Shown here: in pieces, positions 51,200-59,062 of the stretch
Numbering within the stretch: position 1 is the first letter of the stretch
Layout of the letters: the number at the start of each line of letters is the position of its first letter
Translations under genes and position numbers: made by a program
Notes under the pieces: generated by a model
Seen by the model: the letters and a program-made list of their open reading frames with translations, nothing else
What the model was told of the DNA's origin: nothing
Database searches by the model: none
Assembly (NCBI RefSeq): GCF_006539825.1
Contig: NZ_BJNT01000004.1
Span: 1-64,000, forward strand
Direction of reading: 5' to 3'
DNA length: 64,000 nucleotides
From: Corynebacterium variabile
Lineage (GTDB): Bacteria; Actinomycetota; Actinomycetes; Mycobacteriales; Mycobacteriaceae

Positions 51200-52891
51200 A
51201 TGGACACAGACACCGGCGTCGCACTGCCACCGATGGCGTTCAATCTCTGGGGGACCGTGGAGGAGGCGAAACCGCTGGGCGACTCCACCCGGAAGCTCCT
51301 GGCGAAACTCATGGGGGTCACCGGGGATGACGGCACCGCCGCCCGGGACGTCCCGGTCGGACAGATCAGCCTGAGCCCGGTCGGTCTGGCAGAGGGGCAC
51401 CTCACCGCCCTCGCCGGCATCGTCGGCGCGTCCCATCTCACGACAGAGGACGCCCAGCGTGCCCCGCGGTCGCGCGGTAAATCCTCCCTCGACCTGCTGG
51501 AGTGGCGGGCCGGGGCGGCAGGCCAGGAGATCTCCGCACCGGACGCCGTCCTCGCTCCCGGCACCGAGGACGAGGTCCTCAAGGTCCTGCAGTACTGCAC
51601 GGAGCACAGCATCGCCGTGGTGCCCTTCGGCGGCGGCACCTCGGTCGTCGGTGGCCTGACCCCGTTCCGCGAGGACGGCGGCCGCGACTACGCGGGTGTG
51701 GTCAGCCTCGACCTCGCTCGCTTCGACACCGTCAGTGACGTGGATGCCGTCTCGGGTCTCGCCACCCTCGGCGCCGGACTCTCGGGTCCCGCCGCGGAGC
51801 TGGCCCTGGCCGACCACGGCCTGCAGATCGGCCACTACCCGCAGTCCTTCCCCTACGCCACGATCGGCGGCTACGCGGTCACCCGCTCCTCGGGGCAGAA
51901 CTCCGCAGGGTACGGCCGCTTCGACGACATGGTCCGCGAGCTCACCCTGGTCACTCCGTCGGGGATCATGACGGTCGGCCAGGCGTCCCCGGCGTCCGCC
52001 GCCGGTCCTGACCTGCGCGAACTCGTCATGGGTTCGGAGGGGGCCTTCGGTGTCGTCACCTCGGTGAGGCTGCGCGTCCATCCGGTCCCGCAGGTCAAGC
52101 GCTTCGAGGCCTTCACCTTCCCGGACTTCGCCACCGGCGCGGACGCCCTGCGCGCCGTGAAGCAGACCGGCACCGGGCCGACCGTCATCCGGCTGTCCGA
52201 CGAGATCGAGTCCTCGGTGAACCTCTCCTCCGGCGACAAGGTCGGCGAGACCCAGTCACCGCCCGGCTGCATGTGCATCACCCTGTTCGAGGGGACGCCG
52301 GAGCATGCGTCCTCCCGCCACGAGGAGACCCGGAACCTGCTGCTCGCGCACGGTGCGACGAGCGTCGGCGAGGATCCTGCACGCCACTGGGAGCAGGGCC
52401 GGTTCAACGCGCCCGTGCTCCGCGACTCCCTGCTGGACGCCGGTGCGCTGTGCGAGACCCTCGAGACCGCCACCGACTGGGCGAATGTGCCGCGGCTGAA
52501 GAAGGCGGTGGGGGACGCGCTCGCGTCCTCCCTGAACAAGTCGGGGACGATGGCGCTGATCATGTGCCACATCTCCCACGTCTACGCCGAGGGCTGCTCA
52601 CTGTACTTCACCATCGTCGCCGCTCAGCAGGGTGATCCGGTGGCGCAGTGGCGGGCCGCGAAGACCGCGGTCACCCGCGCGCTGACAGAGAACGGCGGCA
52701 CGGTCACGCACCACCACGCCGTCGGCAACGACCACCGTCCGTTCATGGACGCCGAGATCGGCGAGCTGGGCGTGGCCGTCCTGCAGGCAGTGAAGGCGAA
52801 GCTGGACCCGGCGGGGATCATGAATCCCGGCACCCTGGTCGAGGCGGCTGGAGCTGGTGGAGCTTCTGGTGCGGCTGGAGTCTCCTCATGA
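51200..52891 (+). CDS. FAD-linked oxidase, alkyl-DHAP synthase-like
   Basis: A 563-aa flavoprotein of the PCMH/VAO type. The FAD domain holds ISAPDAVLAPGTEDEVLKVLQ, VVPFGGGTSVVGGL, YPQSFPYATIGGYAVTRSSGQNSAGYGRFDDMV and GSEGAFGVVTSVRLRVHP. The C-terminal domain has GTMALIMCHISHVYAEGCSLYFT and HHHAVGNDHRPFM, as in alkyldihydroxyacetonephosphate synthase and Mycobacterium Rv2251. It may work on a glycerolipid or 2-hydroxy acid. Its stop overlaps the lipid kinase start (ATGA). ATG 51200 was chosen by domain start. Confidence 0.9.
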   Translation: MDTDTGVALPPMAFNLWGTVEEAKPLGDSTRKLLAKLMGVTGDDGTAARDVPVGQISLSPVGLAEGHLTALAGIVGASHLTTEDAQRAPRSRGKSSLDLLEWRAGAAGQEISAPDAVLAPGTEDEVLKVLQYCTEHSIAVVPFGGGTSVVGGLTPFREDGGRDYAGVVSLDLARFDTVSDVDAVSGLATLGAGLSGPAAELALADHGLQIGHYPQSFPYATIGGYAVTRSSGQNSAGYGRFDDMVRELTLVTPSGIMTVGQASPASAAGPDLRELVMGSEGAFGVVTSVRLRVHPVPQVKRFEAFTFPDFATGADALRAVKQTGTGPTVIRLSDEIESSVNLSSGDKVGETQSPPGCMCITLFEGTPEHASSRHEETRNLLLAHGATSVGEDPARHWEQGRFNAPVLRDSLLDAGALCETLETATDWANVPRLKKAVGDALASSLNKSGTMALIMCHISHVYAEGCSLYFTIVAAQQGDPVAQWRAAKTAVTRALTENGGTVTHHHAVGNDHRPFMDAEIGELGVAVLQAVKAKLDPAGIMNPGTLVEAAGAGGASGAAGVSS

Positions 52892-53865
52892 GCGGGCGGA
52901 ACGCCGCCTACGAGGTCGGCCACGTCGACCTGCAGCGCGTGGCGCTGCTGACCAACCCCCACGCCGGGAAAGGACGCGCCGGGCTGTCCGCCGAGATCGC
53001 CCGGTCACGGTTCCTGCACCACGGCATCGACGTGGTCACCATCCAGGGCGCGGACCCCGAAGGCGCCCGTGACCTGGCACGGCAGATGATCGAGGACCCG
53101 GAGATCGACGCGCTCGTCGTCTGCGGCGGCGACGGGCTGATCAACCTCGCGCTGCAGGAGCAGGCCGGATCCAGGGTGCCGCTGGGCATCATCCCGGCGG
53201 GCACCGGCAACGACCACGCCCGCGAGTACGGGATCCCTACGCACCCGCGCCGGGTGGCGGACATCATCGCCCGCGGCTTCTACACCACCACTGACCTGGG
53301 ACGGATGCGCGCGCTCGAGGGGGAGGACGCCGGCCGCGAGCACTGGTTCGGCACCATCGCCTGCGCCGGGTTCGATTCACTGGTCTCCGACCGGACGAAC
53401 CGGATCTCCTGGCCGAAGGGCCAGATGCGCTACAACATCTCCATCGTCGTGGAGTTCCTCAACTTCCACTCCATCCCGACCCGCCTCGTGCTCGACCCGG
53501 ACACCCCGGAGGAGCGCGTCATCGAGGAGAACATGACGCTGGTCGCGATGGGTAACACGAAGAGCTACGGCGGCGGCATGCTCATCTGCCCGGACGCCGA
53601 TCACCACGACGGCATCCTCGACATCACCGTGCTGGAGCGGATGGGTCGGACTCGGGCGGCGTTCAAGTTCATCAAGATCTTCGACGGCAGCTTCGTCGAG
53701 GAGGAGGGCGTGAACACCTACCGGGCGAAGAAGGTCCGCATCGAGATGACGGACCGCGGCGGCAAGCGCATCAACGGCTACGCCGACGGTGACTGCTTCG
53801 CGCCGCTGCCGATGGAGGTCGAGCTGGTCCCGGGCGCCGGACGCTACCTCGTGCCCCGGCCCTAG
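52888..53865 (+). CDS. Diacylglycerol/lipid kinase family protein
   Basis: A 325-aa kinase of the DagK/YegS family. LTNPHAGKGRAG (residues 21-32), VVCGGDGLINLAL (78-90) and IIPAGTGNDHAREY (101-114) form the nucleotide-binding domain. GMLICPDADHHDGILDI lies in the C-terminal beta-sandwich. The Mycobacterium homologue Rv2252 phosphorylates diacylglycerol and affects phosphatidylinositol mannosides. Coupled by a four-base overlap to the FAD-linked oxidase. Confidence 0.93.
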   Translation: MSGRNAAYEVGHVDLQRVALLTNPHAGKGRAGLSAEIARSRFLHHGIDVVTIQGADPEGARDLARQMIEDPEIDALVVCGGDGLINLALQEQAGSRVPLGIIPAGTGNDHAREYGIPTHPRRVADIIARGFYTTTDLGRMRALEGEDAGREHWFGTIACAGFDSLVSDRTNRISWPKGQMRYNISIVVEFLNFHSIPTRLVLDPDTPEERVIEENMTLVAMGNTKSYGGGMLICPDADHHDGILDITVLERMGRTRAAFKFIKIFDGSFVEEEGVNTYRAKKVRIEMTDRGGKRINGYADGDCFAPLPMEVELVPGAGRYLVPRP

Positions 53866-53885
53866 GTCCTGTCCTTGTCGAGTTC

Positions 53886-53934
53886 GCACCCTCACCGGCA
53901 GCTTTTCCGACGGTTTCGCTGCCGGTGAGGGTGC
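53886..53934. terminator. Terminator hairpin after the lipid kinase gene
   Basis: GCACCCTCACCGGCAGC (53886-53902) and its perfect complement (53918-53934) surround a 15-base loop, 20 bases after the stop and between convergent genes. Confidence 0.85.
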
Positions 53935-53947
53935 AAAGTCGACATCG

Positions 53948-54003
53948 TGGGGTGTGGGGTGCGGGGTGCGGGGTGCGGGGTGTGGGGTGTGGGAGTGCGG
54001 GGT
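53948..54003. repeat. G-rich tandem heptamer tract
   Basis: About seven copies of GGGGTGC or GGGGTGT in a row on the plus strand. Runs of four G every seven bases could form a G-quadruplex. Located between a terminator and the end of a small convergent gene. Confidence 0.8.
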
Positions 54004-54038
54004 CGTGGGTCGCCGGGCGTATCCGTGTCCCTGTGAGG

Positions 54039-54344
54039 TCAGTGAGTGGCCGGGACCCCTGCGGCGCGCTTCGCGGCCTCGATGCCGTTGGTCCTGATGG
54101 GGGCATCCGTGTGAGGTGTCTCCGGCACACCGGCGGCGGCCTTCGCCGCGGCGACTCCGCTGATGTTCGTCGCGTGCTCCGGCGCTGCGGAGGTGGCGTC
54201 CTTCCCGGAGTTCTTCTTCCCGCCGGAGCTGGTCAGCTTGCGGATCACGGTGCCCGCCAGCACCGGACGGTCAATCTGTGCGCGGGTCAGGGCGACGTTC
54301 TTCGCGTGCGCGGTGCGGGTCTTCAGGCTGCTCAGGGCGCTCAT
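54039..54344 (-). CDS. Small basic protein with an internal repeat (101 aa)
   Basis: A 101-aa soluble protein, not recognised. The C-terminal half has two related units: GVAAAKAAAGVPET and GIEAAKRAAGVPAT. The N-terminal half (SSLKTRTAHAKNVALTRAQIDRPVLAGTVIRKL) is basic and helical. The gene is divergent from the SDR with a 49-base gap. The small size and Ala/Lys content suggest a structural or nucleic-acid-associated role, but this is weak. Confidence 0.65.
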   Translation of the reverse strand: MSALSSLKTRTAHAKNVALTRAQIDRPVLAGTVIRKLTSSGGKKNSGKDATSAAPEHATNISGVAAAKAAAGVPETPHTDAPIRTNGIEAAKRAAGVPATH

Positions 54345-54393
54345 GGCACTGAGCCTAGCGGGTGGCGGTGGGGCGGGCGGTACGATCGCCTAC

Positions 54394-55170
54394 ATGACTG
54401 CTGCTGACAACAACACTTCTTCCGCCCACCGTCGTCTCGCCGTCGTCACCGGAGCCTCCGCCGGTATCGGGGAGGCCACCGCCGTCTCCCTCGCCGTCGA
54501 CGGCTGGGACGTGGTCCTCGCCGCGCGGCGTCCGGAGAAGCTCGAGGCCGTGGCGTCCCGCATCAACGAGGAGGCGCCGGACGCCACCACGCACGTCGTG
54601 AAGGTGGACGTCACCGACAAGGAGTCGGTCGCTGAGCTGGCGGCGCGCGTCTCGGAGCTCGGCGGGGTGGATCTGCTGGTCAACAATGCCGGCGGTGCCC
54701 GTGGGCTGGACAGCGTCGTCGACGGGGATGTCGAGGACTGGCGCTGGATGTACGAGGCGAATGTCATCGGCACGCTGCAGGTCACGCAGGCGCTGTTCGG
54801 CGAACTGACGAGGACGCCTGCCCCGCAGGTCATCAACATCGTCTCCATCGCGGGACGCTGGGGCTACCGCGGCGGCGCCGGTTACAACGCCGCGAAGTTC
54901 GGCGAGACCGCGCTGAGCGACGTCATGCGCATCGAGTTCGCCGAGAAGGGCGTGCGCGTCTGTCAGATCGACCCGGGCCGGGTGGAGACCGAGTTCAGCC
55001 TGAACCGCTTCAAGGGGGACGCCGCGAAGGCGGACGCGGTGTACGAGGACGTCATCAACCTGCAGGCCGCGGACATTGCCGAGACCGTGCGGTGGGTCGC
55101 GGACCGGCCGGCGCACATGGACGTCGACACCGTGATGATCCGGCCGGTGGATCAGAACCTCAAGGCGTAG
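54394..55170 (+). CDS. Short-chain dehydrogenase/reductase
   Basis: A 258-aa classical SDR. The cofactor loop TGASAGIG is at residues 19-26, NNAG at 97-100, and the catalytic Ser151, Tyr164 and Lys168 in GYNAAKFGE. Arg residues after the first strand (AARRPEK) favour NADP(H). It resembles the YdfG/serine dehydrogenase type. Substrate unknown. ATG 54394 was chosen; the open frame upstream overlaps the divergent small gene. Single gene ending before a nested hairpin. Confidence 0.94.
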   Translation: MTAADNNTSSAHRRLAVVTGASAGIGEATAVSLAVDGWDVVLAARRPEKLEAVASRINEEAPDATTHVVKVDVTDKESVAELAARVSELGGVDLLVNNAGGARGLDSVVDGDVEDWRWMYEANVIGTLQVTQALFGELTRTPAPQVINIVSIAGRWGYRGGAGYNAAKFGETALSDVMRIEFAEKGVRVCQIDPGRVETEFSLNRFKGDAAKADAVYEDVINLQAADIAETVRWVADRPAHMDVDTVMIRPVDQNLKA

Positions 55171-55222
55171 GGGCGCCGGTCGGGCAGGGGCATTCCTGTC
55201 CGCAGGCGCTCGCCGGAGAGGT

Positions 55223-55275
55223 TGCGCCGACAAATCGGGGATTCCGTGCCACGGAACGGGCAGAATGTCGGCGCA
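55223..55275. terminator. Nested hairpin between convergent genes
   Basis: Outer arms TGCGCCGACA (55223-55232) and TGTCGGCGCA (55266-55275) enclose an inner stem TTCCGT-GCC-ACGGAA (55242-55256). It separates the stops at 55170 and 55352. Confidence 0.7.
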
Positions 55276-55351
55276 CACTCTCGGCGGACCGGGGCGGACC
55301 GGGACGGTTGGTCCCGGCAAGCCCTGAGGCAGGAGGGGGATGACGCCCCGA

Positions 55352-58300
55352 CTACCCCTTCAACTCGGTGGCCAGGGCGTGGAAGGCCGGGGCCGGGTTG
55401 CCGAAACGGTGCAGGGTCATGGCGAAGGCCTGCTCCTTGAGCCACAGACGCAGCTCCACCCGACCGGAGGCGGTCACCTCGTCATTCAGGAGAGCAACCT
55501 CGGGGCGTCCGGCCAGGGTCTCCCGCGTTGCGGAAGGCACCGCACCGACGAAGCGGACGCGCGCGGAGGCGTCATCGTCCAGGGCACCGAGGTGCAGCTG
55601 GGCGGTGAAGGTGTCATCGTCCAGCACACTGAAGCTGAATCCCAGCTGGCCCGCGGCGGTCAGCACCGACGTCACGTCCGCGGACACCGCCGGATCGGCG
55701 ATGATCTGCACCGTCGCACCTGCGCGGGACGCCGCGACCAGGGCACGCGCCACCTCGACCGCCCTGGCGTCCGCGCTGACCCGCAGCACGACCTCCGCCG
55801 GACGGTAGCGGAAGATATTCGCCTCAGACTGCAGGCCCGAGAGGTCACGCGGGGTGCCGAACTCCTCCGACCAGGCCGCCGCGTCATCCACAGCAGCAGT
55901 GGTCAGCCAGGCCAGGTCATCGGCGGACAGTGCGTGCTCGCCGTGGGACACGGCACCGAGGAAGGCGTCCACCGCGCCGGAACCGGTGGCCACGCCGACC
56001 TCGACGGGCCTGGTGACCGCGTCCGACCACTTGCCCATGAGCATGACGTAGTTCGGGCCGCCGGCCTTCGACCCCAGACCCACCGAGGACTTCTTCCAGC
56101 CGCCGAAGGACTGCCGCTGCACGATCGCGCCGGTGATCCCGCGGTTGACGTAGGCGTTGCCGACGCGCACCTGGTCAGCCCACTGACGCACCTCCGCGAC
56201 ATCGAGGGAGTGGATGCCACCGGTCAGGCCGAAGTCGGTGGCGTTCTGCAGCTCGATGGCCTCCTCCAGAGTGTCGGCGCGCATGAGGCCGAGCACCGGG
56301 CCGAAGACCTCGGTGAGGTGGAAGAAGGACTCCGGCTTCACGTCCGCCCGGATGCCCGGGGACCACAGCCGACCGGTGTCGTCGAGCTGACGCGGCTCGA
56401 CCAGCCACTTCTCGCCCTTCTCCAGGGTGGTCAGGGCGCGCTCCAGCTTGTCCGAGGGCAGCTCGGTCAGCGGCCCCATCGTCGCCCGCAGGTTCGTCGG
56501 CCAGTCGACGATCATCGACTTCGCGGCGTCCACCAGCTGGCGCAGGAACCGCTCCGACTCGTAGACCGTGCCGACGAGAATGCCGAGGGACGCCGCGGAG
56601 CACTTCTGCCCCGCATGCCCGAACGCGGACTGGATCAGGTCGGCGACGGCCAGGTCACGGTCGGCCGAGGGGGTGACGATGATGGCGTTCTTGCCCGAGG
56701 TCTCGCCGTTGATCTGCAGGCCGGGACGCCAGGAGCTGAACATCGCGGCGGTTTCCGAGGAACCGGTGAGGATCACCCGGTCGATGCCCTCGTGGGAGAC
56801 GAGGGTCCGGCCGACGGACCGCTCGGCGGGGTACACACCGCGCAGCAGCTCACGGGGCACACCGGCGTCCCACAGTGCCTCGAGGATCTCCATGGAGCAG
56901 TGCGGGGTCGGCTTCGACGGCTTGTGGATCACACCGGCACCGGCGGCGAGCGCGGCGAAGGTACCGCCGGCCGGGATCGCCAGCGGGAAGTTCCACGGCG
57001 GGGTCACCAGCACGACGCGGTCCGGGGTGAAGGTCGCGTTGCGGACCTCGGACAGGGCCTCGGCGCAGTGCGCGTAGTAGCGGGCGAAGTCGATCGCCTC
57101 GGAGATCTCCACATCGGCCTGCTGGACCGACTTGCCGACCTCGGCAGCGGCGACCGAGATCAGGTGGCCACGGCGGTCCGCGAGGATGTCAGCGGTGCGG
57201 TACAGGATCGCGGCGCGCTCACGCACCGGACGCCCGGCCCACTCCTCGGCCGCGGCGGCGACCGAGGTCACCAGCGGGTCGATGTCGGCGTCCTGCACGG
57301 ATTCCGGGGTGGTGAGGGCGTCGAGGAAACCGTCGGAGGTGGCGTCCGCGATGGCGGACGCCGCCCACGCCTGGTTGGCGGGCAGCGACGGGTTCGTGTC
57401 CGGCTCATTGGCGAAAGCGGGCAGCGGGGCGTCGGCGTAGGACGCGGCGGTGGCGTCCTCCAGCACCTCGGCGCCACGGTCCTGCAGGTGGTTCGGGTCC
57501 GGGGCGGTTCGGCCGTAGTGGGTGAGCAGGACCTCCAGGTCTGCCAGCGAGGCGCGGAACCGCTTCTCCTCGCGGCGGAAGGTCGCGTTGCCCGGGGCGA
57601 TGTCGAAGACGCCGGACATGAAGTTCACGTTCGCGGAGTTCTCCTCCAGGCGCCTGACCAGGTAGGACACCGCAACGTCGAACTCCTGGGGACGCACCGC
57701 CGGGACGTAGAGCAGCAGCTGGCCGACATCCTTGCTCACGGCCTCGGCCTGGTCGTTGGCCATGCCCTGCAGCATCTCGAACTCGACCCGGTCGGCCACG
57801 CCGCGCTCGACGGAGAGGGTGTGGGCGAAGGCGATGTCGAAGAGGTTGTGGCCGGCGACGCCGAGGCGCAGGCCGCTGAGGTTCTCGCGACGCAGCGCCC
57901 AGTGCAGGACGCGCTTGTAGTTGGCGTCCGTGGCCTGCTTCGAGGCGCAGGTGACGTTCGGCCAGCCCTGCATCTCGGCGTGGACGGTCTCCATGGCGAG
58001 GTTCGCACCCTTGACCAGGCGGACCTTGATCCCGGCGCCACCGTCGGCGACGCGCTCCGCGCCGAAAGCGGAGAGCTCCTGGAGCGCGCCGAGGGCGTCC
58101 GGCAGGTAGGCCTGCAGCACGATGCCGGCCTCGAGGTCCTTTGTCTCCGGGAGGCTGAGCAGGCGCTTGAAGACGTCGATGGTCAGGCGGAGGTCGTGGT
58201 ACTCCTCCATGTCGAGGTTGATGAACTTCGAGCCCTTCGGCGCCTTCGCCGCCTCGATGTACAGCGGGGTGAGGCGCTCGACGACGTAGTCGACGGACTC

Positions 58301-58969
58301 CTCGTAGCCCCAGAGGTTGATCTGGGACGCCACGGAGGACGCCTTGATGGAGACGTAGTCCACGTCGGGGCGGGAGACGAGACGTCGGGTCTCGGCGAGG
58401 TGGTGGTCGGCCTCCTCCTCACCGAGCACCGCCTCGCCGAGGAGGTTGATGTTCAGGCGCTGTCCGCCGGCGGTGAGCTCGGCGACGGCCTTGCCGAGCG
58501 GCCTGTCATTGGCGTCCACGATCATGTGGCCGACCATCTGGCGGATGCGGGACTTCGCCGTGGGGATGACGATCTGTGGAATGGTCGTCGCGAGTGCTGA
58601 ACCTGCCCTGATCTGGGCCTGGTCAAGCCAGGAGAGGGTCTTCGGGGTGAGATCCCCGAGGTCGGCGAGGGCCTTGGCGGCGGCGTCCCGGTCCTCGGTG
58701 CGGATGACGCGGTCGACGAAGCCGACGGTGAAGTCGAGGCCGTTCGGGTCGGAGAGGACGGCGGCGAGGCGCTTGGCGGCGCCGGTGTTCTTCCCGCGGG
58801 TCGTATCGGACCGGGCGGCGGTGAGCCAGGTGACGACCTTCGCGGTGGCCTTGTCGGCGAGGTCCGCGAGACCGGCGATCTCCGTCGGGTCGACCGCGGT
58901 GTTGACGGCGGTGGCGGTGTGGGCGGCGTTCCGGGCGTTCTGGGCGTTCGGGGAGTTATTGGTGTTCAT
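55352..58969 (-). CDS. putA: Bifunctional proline dehydrogenase / P5C dehydrogenase
   Basis: A 1205-aa fused enzyme. Residues about 100-480 are the FAD-dependent proline dehydrogenase barrel (VDYVSIKASSVASQINLWG, GIKVRLVKGANLAMETVHAE and the late RRLEENSANVNFMSGVF). Residues about 560-1010 are the aldehyde dehydrogenase domain (VVLVTPPWNFPLAIPAGG, ILTGSSETA, INGETSGKN, catalytic Cys790 in AGQKCSAAS). The last 190 residues are the usual extra C-terminal domain. It converts proline to glutamate. There is no N-terminal ribbon-helix-helix, so regulation must come from elsewhere, probably the divergent regulator. MNTNNSPN at 58969 was chosen; the frame reaches 59017. Confidence 0.95.
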   Translation of the reverse strand: MNTNNSPNAQNARNAAHTATAVNTAVDPTEIAGLADLADKATAKVVTWLTAARSDTTRGKNTGAAKRLAAVLSDPNGLDFTVGFVDRVIRTEDRDAAAKALADLGDLTPKTLSWLDQAQIRAGSALATTIPQIVIPTAKSRIRQMVGHMIVDANDRPLGKAVAELTAGGQRLNINLLGEAVLGEEEADHHLAETRRLVSRPDVDYVSIKASSVASQINLWGYEESVDYVVERLTPLYIEAAKAPKGSKFINLDMEEYHDLRLTIDVFKRLLSLPETKDLEAGIVLQAYLPDALGALQELSAFGAERVADGGAGIKVRLVKGANLAMETVHAEMQGWPNVTCASKQATDANYKRVLHWALRRENLSGLRLGVAGHNLFDIAFAHTLSVERGVADRVEFEMLQGMANDQAEAVSKDVGQLLLYVPAVRPQEFDVAVSYLVRRLEENSANVNFMSGVFDIAPGNATFRREEKRFRASLADLEVLLTHYGRTAPDPNHLQDRGAEVLEDATAASYADAPLPAFANEPDTNPSLPANQAWAASAIADATSDGFLDALTTPESVQDADIDPLVTSVAAAAEEWAGRPVRERAAILYRTADILADRRGHLISVAAAEVGKSVQQADVEISEAIDFARYYAHCAEALSEVRNATFTPDRVVLVTPPWNFPLAIPAGGTFAALAAGAGVIHKPSKPTPHCSMEILEALWDAGVPRELLRGVYPAERSVGRTLVSHEGIDRVILTGSSETAAMFSSWRPGLQINGETSGKNAIIVTPSADRDLAVADLIQSAFGHAGQKCSAASLGILVGTVYESERFLRQLVDAAKSMIVDWPTNLRATMGPLTELPSDKLERALTTLEKGEKWLVEPRQLDDTGRLWSPGIRADVKPESFFHLTEVFGPVLGLMRADTLEEAIELQNATDFGLTGGIHSLDVAEVRQWADQVRVGNAYVNRGITGAIVQRQSFGGWKKSSVGLGSKAGGPNYVMLMGKWSDAVTRPVEVGVATGSGAVDAFLGAVSHGEHALSADDLAWLTTAAVDDAAAWSEEFGTPRDLSGLQSEANIFRYRPAEVVLRVSADARAVEVARALVAASRAGATVQIIADPAVSADVTSVLTAAGQLGFSFSVLDDDTFTAQLHLGALDDDASARVRFVGAVPSATRETLAGRPEVALLNDEVTASGRVELRLWLKEQAFAMTLHRFGNPAPAFHALATELKG

Positions 58970-59062
58970 GGGGGCAGTCTGCAGCTGGATCCGGTGGGGT
59001 GAAAGTGGGGCGGGCAATGAACCGTGGTTTATGAGTCAGAAATCTGTGGAAGACTGTTCTGC

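Noticed and set aside
51095..52081. N-terminal extension of glpD
   Set aside because: It is antisense to the FAD-linked oxidase, and GlpD homology begins just after ATG 51094.
53948..54003. Heptamer tract considered as a CRISPR or origin iteron array
   Set aside because: No spacers, no initiator gene and no AT-rich region nearby; it is a simple G-rich repeat.
55340..58600. Open frame of 1086 codons on the plus strand
   Set aside because: Entirely antisense to putA, whose enzyme motifs are clear; the translation is Gly/Arg/Val/His-rich without family features.
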